From: JBFKQC01 sp041627895 | Lineage (GTDB): Bacteria; Pseudomonadota; Alphaproteobacteria; Rhodobacterales; Rhodobacteraceae | Length of the DNA: 61,404 nt | Direction: 5' to 3' | Assembly: GCA_041627895.1 (NCBI GenBank) | Contig: JBFKQC010000016.1 | Coordinates: forward strand, 1 to 61,404 | Shown here: positions 16,680 to 25,467 of the stretch, one piece after another | How positions within the stretch are numbered: the stretch's first letter is position 1 | Layout of the letters: the number at the start of each line of letters is the position of its first letter | Translations under genes and position numbers: made by a program | The notes under the pieces: model-generated | What the model was told of the DNA's origin: nothing | The model's database searches: none | What the model saw: the letters and a program-made list of their open reading frames with translations, nothing else

Positions 16680-17063
16680 CTAAAAGGACGACTCGCAAAA
16701 CGGCGTCCGCGGCAGCGAGGGCCGCCACAGGCACTGGTGCACCACGTCCGCATATCTGTATCCCAGGGTCTCCTGCGGGGCCAGCGACACCACCATGCCA
16801 TCCCATTCCAGTTCGCCCGTCTCGCGCAGCATCGGCGGATCGGTGAACTGGAACTGGACCTCGACATGCCGGCCGTTCCGCGGACCCAGATACCATTCCA
16901 GGCGGACGAAGTTGCAGCCGCGACGCTTTCCCGCCTTGCCGCGCCCGCTGGTGGGGTGGGCCGGCGGCGGCGCGGCCGAGGGGTCGAAAATCGTCAGCGG
17001 CCCCATCACCGGGAACATCCGGCCCTCGATCTCGCCGCCGAATTCCTGCCCGTAAAGTGCCAC
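16680..17063 (-). CDS. Conserved-looking hypothetical protein
   Basis: About 127 residues, unknown family. No ATG is available: the frame opens right after the TAG of the preceding gene and the best start is GTG at 17063, with upstream ATT or CTG codons also possible (the codons before it read IHGLLGAL, which looks like real coding). The product is soluble, rich in aromatic residues and basic in the middle (SGRGKAGKRRGCNFVRLEW), and ends FCESSF. It follows the small membrane protein gene by about 27 bp and precedes ccmF, so it probably belongs to the holin/muramidase transcript. Confidence 0.55.
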   Translation of the reverse strand: MALYGQEFGGEIEGRMFPVMGPLTIFDPSAAPPPAHPTSGRGKAGKRRGCNFVRLEWYLGPRNGRHVEVQFQFTDPPMLRETGELEWDGMVVSLAPQETLGYRYADVVHQCLWRPSLPRTPFCESSF

Positions 17064-17090
17064 CAGCGCGCCGAGCAGCCCATGAATATC

Positions 17091-17297
17091 CTAGACAATT
17101 TGCAGCCCTCCCTTCAGGGCATAGGCAATCAGACCCATCACCAGCGCGCCCACGATCAGGCGCACCAGCCACTTCAGCGCCTCCTCGATGCCGCTCAGCC
17201 GGCCCTCGACGTTGGTCCGGTGCACCTCGTCGACCGCACTGCGCAATTCGAGGCTTTGCAGACGCTTCTCGACCGCGCGGCGCCATTCATCCGTCAT
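17091..17297 (-). CDS. Small membrane protein with coiled-coil head
   Basis: A 68-residue protein. The ATG at 17297 lies inside the end of the holin gene (11-bp overlap), which fixes the start. Residues 1-43 are an amphipathic, charged helix (EKRLQSLELRSAVDEVHRTNVEGRL compares well with phage-type coiled coils), followed by one transmembrane helix (WLVRLIVGALVMGLIAYAL, about 44-62). Small one-helix proteins of this design often accompany holins, as antiholin or accessory. Function is inferred from position only. Confidence 0.65.
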   Translation of the reverse strand: MTDEWRRAVEKRLQSLELRSAVDEVHRTNVEGRLSGIEEALKWLVRLIVGALVMGLIAYALKGGLQIV

Positions 17298-17832
17298 TGC
17301 CGCGCCTCCAGTCGTCGAGCGCCGGGTTCGGTGCCGGCGCGGGCGCGTCGCCTGCCCCGGCCCCGGCCTCCAGCGCCCGAAGCGCGCCGATGTTGCGGGT
17401 GACTTCCGGCGCCCGCGCCATCGTTGCGGCGATCGAGCGCTGGAATTCCTGGCCCTTGGCCTGGTGGCGCGCACCGAAATAGAAGCTGACGATCGCGCCC
17501 AGAAGCCACCACAGGGGTTCCGGCACAAGCGCGACGCCCTGCATCCGGCTGGCGAACCAGATCGGATCGGCCATCGCCGCCACCATCAGCCCGAGCACTC
17601 CCAGCGCCATCGCCGGGCGCGGAATCCGGTTCAGCCCGTCGATGAAGCGGTCGAACCGGCCCTTGCGGGGATGCGCGAACTCGGCCGCGAACTGCCTCAG
17701 CGTCGCGGCCTGCATCGCATGGGCGCGCGCCGCGCCGGCCTCGGCGTTCTCGCGGAACACCTCGGCGGTTTCCTTCACCACGTTGCGGCCGCCGCCGAAC
17801 ATCAGCGAAATCAGGCCCTCGATCAGTCCCAT
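17287..17832 (-). CDS. Holin family protein (three-helix type)
   Basis: A 181-residue protein. The N-terminus MGLIEGLISLMFGGGRNVVKETAEVF is typical of the 3-TM holin family found beside GH108 muramidases. Hydrophobic segments: PAMALGVLGLMVAAM (about 73-87) and LWWLLGAIVSFYFGA (about 106-120). An Ala/Pro-rich tail closes the protein. Holins form lesions in the inner membrane that let the muramidase reach peptidoglycan. It overlaps the muramidase gene by 10 bp upstream and the small membrane protein by 11 bp downstream, so the three are a coupled lysis-type unit. Confidence 0.8.
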   Translation of the reverse strand: MGLIEGLISLMFGGGRNVVKETAEVFRENAEAGAARAHAMQAATLRQFAAEFAHPRKGRFDRFIDGLNRIPRPAMALGVLGLMVAAMADPIWFASRMQGVALVPEPLWWLLGAIVSFYFGARHQAKGQEFQRSIAATMARAPEVTRNIGALRALEAGAGAGDAPAPAPNPALDDWRRGNDG

Positions 17833-18434
17833 GCCGCCGTCCTCCGGCGGTGCTCGCCCTCGCTGAGCCGGTAGCGCGGCGCGATGAACTCCTCGGCGCG
17901 CAGGATCCAGCCGCCCTTGCCGCCGTCGCGGCGCCGGGCGTATTTGCGGCTGGCGGGCCGGCGGTCGGCCAGCGCATAGTAGTAGTTGCGCCGCGCGATG
18001 CCGTAGGCGTCGGCCAGGTGGTCGGGCGCGGCGGCAAAGGCGATCTCGGCGGCCTCGACGGTCTCGGGGCCAATCACCCCGTCGACGCCGATGCGCTGGC
18101 CCATGTCGTTCAAGAGCCGCTGCAGAATCTTCACCGCATTGGCGCCGGCGTTGACGTACATGTCGAAGACGCTGGCGCGGATCGGCTCGGGCAATTGCCC
18201 GATGCCGGGCCGGTGGAAATAGTGGTTGACGAAGACCTGCCGCGCCTGCGCCTTGGTCAGCCGCCTGACATCTTCGGGCGTCACCCGCCCGTCGCCGTCG
18301 AGGTCCATCCCCAGCCGCGCCATCGTGCCGATCGTGACGCCGAAATTCGTGGCCCCGCCCGGATCGTCCGGGTCGCTCACATAGCCGCCTTCGCGGGCAA
18401 TGATTTCGTCAGCAATCTGTTCAACCGATCTCAT
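17823..18434 (-). CDS. Holin-associated N-acetylmuramidase (GH108 family)
   Basis: A 203-residue endolysin-type enzyme cleaving the glycan strand of peptidoglycan. The N-terminal block IIAREGGYVSDPDDPGGATNFGVT carries the GH108 catalytic Glu (EGGY) and the DPGGATN signature. Residues about 100-165 form the predicted peptidoglycan-binding part (RIGVDGVIGPETVEAA). No signal peptide is visible, so release would rely on the adjacent holin. It begins 66 bp after ccmE on the same strand. A similar muramidase/holin pair supplies cell lysis for the Rhodobacter capsulatus gene transfer agent; no phage structural genes are nearby, which favours such a role over a prophage remnant (inference). Confidence 0.85.
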   Translation of the reverse strand: MRSVEQIADEIIAREGGYVSDPDDPGGATNFGVTIGTMARLGMDLDGDGRVTPEDVRRLTKAQARQVFVNHYFHRPGIGQLPEPIRASVFDMYVNAGANAVKILQRLLNDMGQRIGVDGVIGPETVEAAEIAFAAAPDHLADAYGIARRNYYYALADRRPASRKYARRRDGGKGGWILRAEEFIAPRYRLSEGEHRRRTAAWD

Positions 18435-18500
18435 TATGCTCGTGCCCCATTTCTTGGAAACGGAGCCGAGAGTCAGCGAAATCGGTTAACGAAGCGGAAC

Positions 18501-18944
18501 CTAACCGTTCGGTTCCTGGTAAACGCCCTGGTCCTTCAGCGCGTCGATGACCTCTTTGGGCATATAGGTCTCGTCGTGTTTCGCCAGAATTTCAGAGGCT
18601 TGGAACACGCCGTCGATAAAGCGCCCGGTGCCGACCATGCCCTGGCCCTCTTCGAAAAGATCAGGCAGCACGCCGGTATAGGCGACAGGCACCGAGGCAC
18701 CGCCATCGGTCACGGCGAAGGTGATGGTCTCGCCCTGGCCGCGCACCAGCGTCCCCTCCTCGACCAGCCCGCCGATGCGGAAGGTCTCGGTGGGCTGCGG
18801 CGGCTCGGCGAGGATCTGGCTCGGCGAGCGGAACAGGTTGATCCCGTCGCGCATCGCATAGCCGATCAGCGCCGTGGACAGCGCCAGCGCCACCGCCGCG
18901 ACGATGATGACCTGGATTCGGCGTTGCTTCTTCAATCCCTTCAT
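18501..18944 (-). CDS. ccmE: Haem chaperone CcmE
   Basis: A 147-residue membrane-anchored periplasmic protein that binds haem covalently and delivers it to CcmF. One N-terminal transmembrane helix (VIIVAAVALALSTALIGYAM, residues 12-31) is followed by an OB-fold with FRIGGLVEEGT and ITFAVTDG. The covalent haem ligand His123 and Tyr127 are in LAKHDETYMPKEV. The length is normal. It is the first ccm gene here, 62 bp downstream of argC on the same strand and separated from ccmF by the lysis-type genes. Confidence 0.96.
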   Translation of the reverse strand: MKGLKKQRRIQVIIVAAVALALSTALIGYAMRDGINLFRSPSQILAEPPQPTETFRIGGLVEEGTLVRGQGETITFAVTDGGASVPVAYTGVLPDLFEEGQGMVGTGRFIDGVFQASEILAKHDETYMPKEVIDALKDQGVYQEPNG

Positions 18945-19006
18945 GGCGCCTCTCTTGCACGGGGGCCGCAGGGCCGTCCTTGACCTTGCTCAAATAATCC
19001 TCGCGC

Positions 19007-20035
19007 TCAGGGATACAACGGCGCCAGCATCAGCCCTGCCGTCTCGTCCTCGCCCAGCATCAGGTTGGCGTTCTGCACCGCCTGCCCGCTGGAACCCTTG
19101 GTCAGGTTGTCGAGCGTGGCGATAACCGTGGTCCGGCCGGGCCTGCGGTCGCCAACCACCCCGATATGCACGAAATTCGAGCCGCGCACGTCCTTCATCT
19201 GCGGCGCCTCGCCCAGGGGCAGGACTTGCACGAATGGCTCCGCGTCATAGGCGGTCCGAAATGTGCTGTGGATAACTCCGGCGTCGCCCCGCAGGTAGCA
19301 GGTGATCAGGATGCCCCGCGCCGCCGGTATCAGATGCGGCGTGAACTGGATTTCCACGGGCCGCCCGGCGATGTTCGAAAATTCCTGGTCGAACTCGCCG
19401 AGATGCCGGTGCGTGCCGCCGAGCGAGTAACCTTTTACGTTTTCGAACAATTCGGCGAAAAGCAGGTGCTCCTTCAGCGCGCGCCCCGCGCCCGAGGCGC
19501 CGGCCTTCAGATCGACGATGATCTCGTCGGGGTCGATCACGCCGGCGGCCAGCAGCGGGCGCAGCGCGTATTGCCCCGTGGCGGCGTTGCAGCCGGTGCC
19601 GGCGACCAGCCGCGCGCCCCTGATCCGGTCGCGGTAAAACTCGGTCAGGCCATAGACCGCCTGTTTCTGCAAATCTGGCGCGGAATGCGGCTTGCCATAC
19701 CACTTCTCATAGGCCGCCGGGTCCCGCAGCCGGAAATCCGCGCTGAGATCGACGACCTTAAGATCGCCAGGCAAGTCGCTGATAACGCTCTGCGACGTGG
19801 CATGAGGCAGGGCGCAGAACGCCAGGTCGATGCCGGCAAAGTCGATCTCGCCGATCGTCACCAGCTTGGGCAGGTCCAGGTGGCGCAGATGCGGAAACAC
19901 CTCGGCCATCGCCATCCCCGCCTTGCGGTCCCCGCTCAGCGCGGCGATCCGCATCGTCGGATGGGTGGCGATCAGCCGTACAAGTTCGGCGCCGGTGTAG
20001 CCGGAAGCGCCCAGAATGGCGATTTGGTGGGTCAT
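19007..20035 (-). CDS. argC: N-acetyl-gamma-glutamyl-phosphate reductase
   Basis: A 342-residue NADP-dependent dehydrogenase of arginine biosynthesis, reducing N-acetylglutamyl phosphate to the semialdehyde. GASGYTGAELVRL (9-21) is the dinucleotide-binding loop; the catalytic Cys149 sits in VAGTGCNAATGQY. The typical KAGASGAG and GGTHRHLGEFDQE blocks are present (type 1 ArgC). It is 28 bp downstream of murI and 62 bp upstream of ccmE, all on the same strand. Confidence 0.96.
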   Translation of the reverse strand: MTHQIAILGASGYTGAELVRLIATHPTMRIAALSGDRKAGMAMAEVFPHLRHLDLPKLVTIGEIDFAGIDLAFCALPHATSQSVISDLPGDLKVVDLSADFRLRDPAAYEKWYGKPHSAPDLQKQAVYGLTEFYRDRIRGARLVAGTGCNAATGQYALRPLLAAGVIDPDEIIVDLKAGASGAGRALKEHLLFAELFENVKGYSLGGTHRHLGEFDQEFSNIAGRPVEIQFTPHLIPAARGILITCYLRGDAGVIHSTFRTAYDAEPFVQVLPLGEAPQMKDVRGSNFVHIGVVGDRRPGRTTVIATLDNLTKGSSGQAVQNANLMLGEDETAGLMLAPLYP

Positions 20036-20063
20036 GTCGGACTCCGGAGAACAGGCAAAAGGG

Positions 20064-20876
20064 TCAGGCGGCGACGAATTCGATCTTTCGTCGCAGGAAC
20101 CGTGTCGCCTGGTCCGACACCTTGCGCGGATTGCCCGTGGTCAGGAACATCGCCGTTTCGCCCGATCCCGTCATGTCCGGATGCCGGTCGAGATAGTCCG
20201 AAAGGCTCGCCGCCACAAGCCTGGGCTGGCTGTAGACCTTGACGCCGTTGCCCAGCGCCTCGCGGAACACGTCCTCGACCAGCGGGTAATGGGTGCAGCC
20301 CAGCACCGCCGCCTCGGGGTCGGGCATCTTGCGCTTCAGCGCGTCGACATGGGACCGCACCAGCGCCTCGGCCAGGATCATGTCGCCTTCCTCGATCGCG
20401 TCCACCACGCCTCCGCACGCCTGAGCTTCGACGTCCACCCCTATGGCGCGAAACGCCAATTCGCGCTGGAAGGCGCGGCTGCGGACGGTGGCGGGGGTCG
20501 CGAACAGCGCGACATGCTTGACCTCGACCTCGCGCGGCGGCGAGTTGTCGCCCCAGTGCCGTTCGGTCAGCGCCTCGATCATCGGGACGAAGACGCCCAG
20601 CACGCGGCGGTCCTTGGGCACCCAGTTCTCCTGCATCCGTCTCAGCGCCGCGGCCGAGGCCGTGTTGCAGGCCAGAATCACCAGCGTGCAGCCCGCCGCG
20701 AACAGCCGTTCGCAGCCGTCGACCGTCAACTGATAGATGTCGTCGGGCTCGCGCACGCCATAGGGCGTATGCGCGTTGTCGCCGTAATAGACGAACGGCA
20801 CCTCGGGCAGCGCCCGCGCCGCCTCGTCCAGCACCGTCAGCCCGCCGAGCCCCGAATCGAATATCCCGACCGCCAC
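20064..20876 (-). CDS. murI: Glutamate racemase
   Basis: A 270-residue cofactor-independent racemase that makes D-glutamate for peptidoglycan. GIFDSGLGGLTVL (4-16) carries the conserved Asp/Ser, and the two catalytic cysteines are Cys70 (LACNTASA) and Cys194 (LGCTHYPL). The length is typical. The gene is 4 bp from the end of the acyltransferase gene and 28 bp from argC, so it is probably co-transcribed with both. Confidence 0.95.
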   Translation of the reverse strand: MAVGIFDSGLGGLTVLDEAARALPEVPFVYYGDNAHTPYGVREPDDIYQLTVDGCERLFAAGCTLVILACNTASAAALRRMQENWVPKDRRVLGVFVPMIEALTERHWGDNSPPREVEVKHVALFATPATVRSRAFQRELAFRAIGVDVEAQACGGVVDAIEEGDMILAEALVRSHVDALKRKMPDPEAAVLGCTHYPLVEDVFREALGNGVKVYSQPRLVAASLSDYLDRHPDMTGSGETAMFLTTGNPRKVSDQATRFLRRKIEFVAA

Positions 20877-20880
20877 GACC

Positions 20881-21801
20881 TCACGCCTTCCACCTGTCCT
20901 CGAACTCGAATCCGTAGTCGATGGAATCGAGCGGCTCCGGGCTAAGCGAATATGTCCTCGCGCGCAGGAAATCCATCATCGTTTTCGGGTCGTGACCATG
21001 GGCCGCGATGTCCTCGGCCGGAATCGGCCTGCCCACCGCGATCTTGACCGGCTCGTCGACCCGGGCACGGAACTCGTTGATCAGAAGCGCCATGCGCAAC
21101 GTGAAGTGGAAGTGGCTCGCAAGCTGGAACAGCCGCGAATTCTGGCCGTCGAAGAAGATCGGCACCACCTGCGCCCCGGATTTCTGGATCATCTTGGCGG
21201 TAAACGTGCGCCAGGCCGGGTCCAGCGGGCGGCTGAACGGGGTTTTCGAGGTTGCCACCGTGCCGCCCGGAAAGACGCCGATCGCGCCGCCCTCGGCGAG
21301 ATAGCGCAGCGCCACCTTGCGGGTCTCGATGTTCAGCGCCATCGCCTCTTTCGTCTCGTCGAACGAGACCGGCAGGACAATCCGGTCAAGATCCTCGGCC
21401 TTGCGGAAGATGCGGTTCGCGAGAATCCGGAAATCGCCGCGGGCGAGCGACAGGATGTGGCCCATCATCAGCCCGTCGAGGATGCCGTAGGGGTGGTTCG
21501 AGATGACGATCAGCGGCCCCTCGCGCGGGATGTCGTCGAGCGACCCGGCGACCACGTCGAGGCTTAGCCCGTAGCGTTCGACCATCACCTGCCAGAAATC
21601 GCGGCCCGCCGCGACCTCCTTCTCGTAGCCGTCCGCCCGCTTGATCAGCCGCAGCCGTCCGGTGGCGTTCTCCAGCACCCGGATGACCGCCCGCCCGCCT
21701 CTGGTCTGGGCGGAACTGGCATAGCTGATCTCGCGCGCCGCATGGTGCGTGGCGCGGCTATCCTGGCGGCCTTCCTTTCCGGGACGGCGTAATGACGGCA
21801 T
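20881..21801 (-). CDS. PlsC-type lysophospholipid/ornithine-lipid acyltransferase
   Basis: A 306-residue acyltransferase. The catalytic block NHPYGILDG has His103 and Asp109 in HX5D spacing, the variant seen in the hemolysin/OlsA-like branch of PlsC proteins; FPGGTVATSK (near residue 176) is the acyl-acceptor phosphate loop and IFFDGQNSRLFQL a further family block. It transfers a fatty acyl chain to a lysolipid at the inner membrane face; whether the acceptor is lyso-ornithine lipid or lysophosphatidate cannot be told. The ATG at 21801 has a purine-rich upstream region. It precedes murI by 4 bp. Confidence 0.82.
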   Translation of the reverse strand: MPSLRRPGKEGRQDSRATHHAAREISYASSAQTRGGRAVIRVLENATGRLRLIKRADGYEKEVAAGRDFWQVMVERYGLSLDVVAGSLDDIPREGPLIVISNHPYGILDGLMMGHILSLARGDFRILANRIFRKAEDLDRIVLPVSFDETKEAMALNIETRKVALRYLAEGGAIGVFPGGTVATSKTPFSRPLDPAWRTFTAKMIQKSGAQVVPIFFDGQNSRLFQLASHFHFTLRMALLINEFRARVDEPVKIAVGRPIPAEDIAAHGHDPKTMMDFLRARTYSLSPEPLDSIDYGFEFEDRWKA

Positions 21802-21897
21802 CGGCCCCTTCCCGCTTCGCTGGTTGCGGCCGCCGGGCCAGGGAGGGCTCCAGTGGCGGCCTTCGGCGACGGATCGGCGGCCGGCGCCGCGCGCCCG

Positions 21898-24800
21898 TCA
21901 CTCGGCAGCCTGCTTCATTCCGGGCCGGCCGGCAAGCGCCGACAACAGTTCCTCGCGCCGCTTCGCCGCCTTGTCGGCATTCGCCGCCTTGATGTGTCCG
22001 AAGCCCTTGATCTGCAACGGCAACTCGGCCAGCGCCACGGCCGCGTCCAGCTTGTCGTCGGGCACGTCCAGAAGCGTCAGCATGTCGGCGCGGTATTGCT
22101 TGATCAGGCCGCGCTCCATCCGGCGTTCGGCCGAGTATCCGAACGGGTCGAAGACCGTGCCGCGCAGCCGCTTCAGCCGTTTCAGCAGACGGAACATGCG
22201 CCGCCAGCCGGGGCCGTATTCCTTTTTCGCCGGGTGGCCGTCCGGCCCGGCCTTGGCCCGCGACGGCGGCGCCAGGTGATAGGTCAGCCGCAGATCGCCG
22301 GCGAACTCGGCCTTCGCCTTGGCCTCGGTCTCGCTCAAGAGCCGCGCGACCTCGTATTCGTCCTTGTAGGCCAGAACCTTGTGATAACCCTTGGCCACCG
22401 CCTCGCGCAGCCGCGGGTTCTGGAACCTCTCGACGAACTTGCGATAGCGCCTGGCCAGCCCGCGGCCCTGGTACCTGACTAGGTGATCGGCGCGGAAGGC
22501 GATGATCTCGTCCAGCGTCTTCGGCAATTCGACCACGTTGGCGCCGGTCACGCGCGCCGCCTCTTCCGGGTTCAAGGCCGCCCAGCGGCCGGTCTCGAAG
22601 GCCTGCTTGTTGCGCTCGACGGCGGCGCCGTTCAACTCGATGGCGCGCAGGATCGCCTCGTGCGTCAGCGGCACCAAGCCCTTCTGCCAGGCCGCGCCGA
22701 AGATCATCATGTTGGAAAAGATCGTGTCGCCCATCAGCGCCTTGGCAAGCTGGCTGGCGTCGAACATCGTCAGCCCGTCGCGCAGCCGCACCTGAAGCGC
22801 CAGCGTCAACCTCTCGGAAGGCAGGCGGAAGTCGGTGTTGCGGGTGAAGTCGCCCGTCATCGTTTCGTGGCTGTTGACCACCGCGCCGGTGCGCCCGCCC
22901 TTCATCAGCCCCAGCGTCTTGGCGCCGGCGCTGACCACCAGGTCGCCGCCGATCAGCGTGTCGCATTCGCCGGTCGCGACCCGGATCGCCGAAATGTCGG
23001 ACGGGTCCTTGGCCAGCCGGCAGTGGATGTGCACCGCACCGCCCTTCTGCGCCAGCCCCGCCATCTCCATCATGCCGGCGCCGATACCGTCGAGATGCGC
23101 AGCCATCGCCATCACCGCGCCGATCGTCACCACGCCGGTGCCGCCGACGCCGGTGATCACCACGTTATGCGTGCCGCGGATCCGCGGCACGTCCGGATCG
23201 GGCAGGTCGCCGATCTCGATGCGGGCGGTGGCCTCTTTGCGGATCTTCGCGCCCTCGATGGTCACGAAGGACGGGCAGAACCCCTTGAGGCACGAGAAGT
23301 CCTTGTTGCAGGTCGACTGGTCGATGGCGCGCTTGCGGCCAAGTTCGGTCTCGACCGGCACGATCGAGACGCAGTTCGACTGCACCCCGCAATCGCCGCA
23401 GCCCTCGCAGATGTCGGTGTTGATGAACACCCGCTTGTCCGGGTCCGGGAATTGCCCGCGCTTGCGGCGGCGGCGTTTCTCGGCGGCGCAGGTCTGAACG
23501 TAAATGATCGCCGACACGCCGTTGTATTTGCTGAATTTCTTCTGGATATGCTCCATCTCGTCGCGGGTGTGCCGCGTCACCTCTTTCGGGAAGAGCGACA
23601 GATTGACGTCCTCTTTCTCGTCATAGACCAGCGCGACGTTGCCGACCCCCATGGCGACGAGTTCGCGCGCGATCTGGTCCGCGGTCAGCCCGCCGTCGTT
23701 CGGCTGGCCGCCGGTCATCGCCACGGCGTCGTTGTAGAGGATCTTGTAGGTGATGTTGGTCCCCGCCATCAGCGCGAACCGGATCGCCTGCACGCCCGAG
23801 TGATTGTAGGTGCCGTCGCCGAGGTTCTGGAACACGTGCTCGCGGGTGGAAAACGGCGCCTCGCCGACCCAGTTCGCGCCCTCGCCGCCCATATGCGTGA
23901 ACCCCAGCGTGTCGCGGTCCATCCACTGCACCATGAAGTGACAGCCGATCCCGGCATAGGCGCGGGCGCCCTCGGGCAGCTTCGTGGACGTGTTGTGCGG
24001 GCAGCCGGAACAGAAATAGGGCAGCCGCGCGGCGATCTCTTCCGCGTTGTCGGCTTTCCGAGCCTCGTCAAGGGTTTGCATCGCGGCCTTGATGCGGTCG
24101 GTGCCGCGGCCTTCCTCGATCAGGATCTCGCCCAGCTTTTGCGCGATCATCACCGGGTCCAGCGCCCAGCGGGTCGGAAACAGCTCCAGCCGGCGGCCGT
24201 TCTCCCAGGTGTCGCCCTTGTGCCAGCCATAGACCCGACGGCCCTGCCGGTCGTCGAAGATCGCCTCCTTGATCTGCACCTCGATCAGCTTGCGCTTTTC
24301 CTCGACGACGATAATCAGCTCCAGCCCCTCGGCCCATTCGTGGAAGCTGTCCATGTCCAGCGGCCAGGACTGCCCGACCTTGTAGGTGGTCAGCCCCAGG
24401 CGGTTGCATTCCACGTCGTCGATGCCCAAGAGCGACAGCGCGTGGGTGAGGTCGAGCCAGTTCTTGCCCGACGCGACCAGCCCGATCTTGGCGCCCGGAT
24501 GGCCCCAGACCCGCCAGTCGATCTTGTTTGCGCGTGCAAAGGCCTCCGCGGCGAACCGCTTGTAGTCGATCATCCGCGCTTCCTGCGCGACGCGGTCGTC
24601 GATCAGGCGGATGTTCAGCCCGCCCTTGGGCATCGCGAAGTCCGGGACGACGAATTTCTTGCGGTCCAGCCGTCCGTCGACCACCGCCGTCGCCTCGACC
24701 GTGTCCTTCATCAGCTTGAGCCCGGCCCAAACCCCGGAAAACCGCCCCAGCGCAAAGCCGTACAGCCCGAAATCCAGCACCTCCTGCACGCCCGCGGGGC

Positions 24801-25311
24801 TGAGCACCGGCATGTAGGCGTCGACCATCGCCCAGTCCGACTGGTGCAGGGTGGTCGAGCTTTCGCCGGTATGGTCGTCGCCCATCGCCATCAGAACGCC
24901 GCCATGCCGGGACGTTCCCGCGAAATTGGCATGCCGCATCACGTCGCCGGTGCGGTCGACGCCGGGCCCCTTGCCGTACCACAGCCCGAAGACGCCGTCG
25001 AACTTGCCCTCGCCCCGCAATTCGGCCTGCTGCGTGCCCCAAAGCGCGGTGGCCGCGAGGTCCTCGTTCAGCCCCGGCTGGAACCGTATGTCGCTGGCCT
25101 TCAGCACCTCGCCCGCCCGCGCCATCGTCAGGTCGACCGCCCCCAGGGGCGAGCCGCGATATCCGCTGACGTAACCGGCCGTGTTCAGCCCCGCCGCCTT
25201 GTCGCGCGCCTTCTGCATCAGCATCAGCCGCACCAGCGCCTGAGTGCCGTTCAGAAGGACCTGCGTCTTCGACAAGTCGTAGCGGTCGCTTAGCGAAACA
25301 TCCTGGCGCAT
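21898..25311 (-). CDS. Indolepyruvate ferredoxin oxidoreductase family protein (fused alpha-beta)
   Basis: A 1137-residue fusion of the subunits of a ThDP/[4Fe-4S] 2-oxoacid:ferredoxin oxidoreductase. Order: N-terminal pyrimidine-binding domain (GYVSGYRGSPLGAVDL), transketolase-type middle domain, ThDP domain with CSGCPHNTS and AGIGCHFMVQWMDRD, an iron-sulfur segment (CEGCGDCGVQSNC, then a second cysteine set ending SCLKGFCPS), and the gamma domain (ITGVGGTGVVTIGAV). It oxidatively decarboxylates aryl- or branched-chain 2-oxoacids to acyl-CoA, reducing ferredoxin, in amino-acid catabolism. GGAGG precedes the ATG. A divergent LysR gene, with a perfect dyad between them, is the likely regulator. 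Confidence 0.92.
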   Translation of the reverse strand: MRQDVSLSDRYDLSKTQVLLNGTQALVRLMLMQKARDKAAGLNTAGYVSGYRGSPLGAVDLTMARAGEVLKASDIRFQPGLNEDLAATALWGTQQAELRGEGKFDGVFGLWYGKGPGVDRTGDVMRHANFAGTSRHGGVLMAMGDDHTGESSTTLHQSDWAMVDAYMPVLSPAGVQEVLDFGLYGFALGRFSGVWAGLKLMKDTVEATAVVDGRLDRKKFVVPDFAMPKGGLNIRLIDDRVAQEARMIDYKRFAAEAFARANKIDWRVWGHPGAKIGLVASGKNWLDLTHALSLLGIDDVECNRLGLTTYKVGQSWPLDMDSFHEWAEGLELIIVVEEKRKLIEVQIKEAIFDDRQGRRVYGWHKGDTWENGRRLELFPTRWALDPVMIAQKLGEILIEEGRGTDRIKAAMQTLDEARKADNAEEIAARLPYFCSGCPHNTSTKLPEGARAYAGIGCHFMVQWMDRDTLGFTHMGGEGANWVGEAPFSTREHVFQNLGDGTYNHSGVQAIRFALMAGTNITYKILYNDAVAMTGGQPNDGGLTADQIARELVAMGVGNVALVYDEKEDVNLSLFPKEVTRHTRDEMEHIQKKFSKYNGVSAIIYVQTCAAEKRRRRKRGQFPDPDKRVFINTDICEGCGDCGVQSNCVSIVPVETELGRKRAIDQSTCNKDFSCLKGFCPSFVTIEGAKIRKEATARIEIGDLPDPDVPRIRGTHNVVITGVGGTGVVTIGAVMAMAAHLDGIGAGMMEMAGLAQKGGAVHIHCRLAKDPSDISAIRVATGECDTLIGGDLVVSAGAKTLGLMKGGRTGAVVNSHETMTGDFTRNTDFRLPSERLTLALQVRLRDGLTMFDASQLAKALMGDTIFSNMMIFGAAWQKGLVPLTHEAILRAIELNGAAVERNKQAFETGRWAALNPEEAARVTGANVVELPKTLDEIIAFRADHLVRYQGRGLARRYRKFVERFQNPRLREAVAKGYHKVLAYKDEYEVARLLSETEAKAKAEFAGDLRLTYHLAPPSRAKAGPDGHPAKKEYGPGWRRMFRLLKRLKRLRGTVFDPFGYSAERRMERGLIKQYRADMLTLLDVPDDKLDAAVALAELPLQIKGFGHIKAANADKAAKRREELLSALAGRPGMKQAAE

Positions 25312-25347
25312 TTCCGTCCTCCAGCCGATCCTGCTCGCCTCCTATTA

Positions 25348-25368
25348 TAGGTCAAAAACGCTGACCTA
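25348..25368. promoter_or_regulatory. Perfect 7-bp dyad between the oxidoreductase and lysR genes
   Basis: TAGGTCA (25348-25354) and TGACCTA (25362-25368) are perfect inverted arms with a 7-bp spacer. The site lies 37 bp upstream of the oxidoreductase ATG and 100 bp upstream of the LysR ATG, contains the T-N11-A spacing of LysR operators, and is in a locally AT-rich patch. A binding site for the adjacent LysR protein is the natural reading. Confidence 0.7.
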
Positions 25369-25467
25369 CAAAATCAAAATACTGTCACGAATGTGCATCT
25401 TCTCTACCACATCCGCCACGTAATTCCTGTACCTCGCCGCAGCACATCGGGTAATGCTTGCGCTATC

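Noticed and set aside
18476..18516. CtrA-like TTAACC site and a GGAACC/GGTTCC dyad near the ccmE end and muramidase start
   Set aside because: The TTAA half-site lacks the second half at N7 and the dyad overlaps the ccmE stop without a U-run; too weak to call.
22483..25293. A very long open frame (over 900 codons) antisense to the indolepyruvate oxidoreductase gene
   Set aside because: Composition is Arg/His/Asp/Gly-rich with no motif, typical of antisense shadow frames in GC-rich genes.
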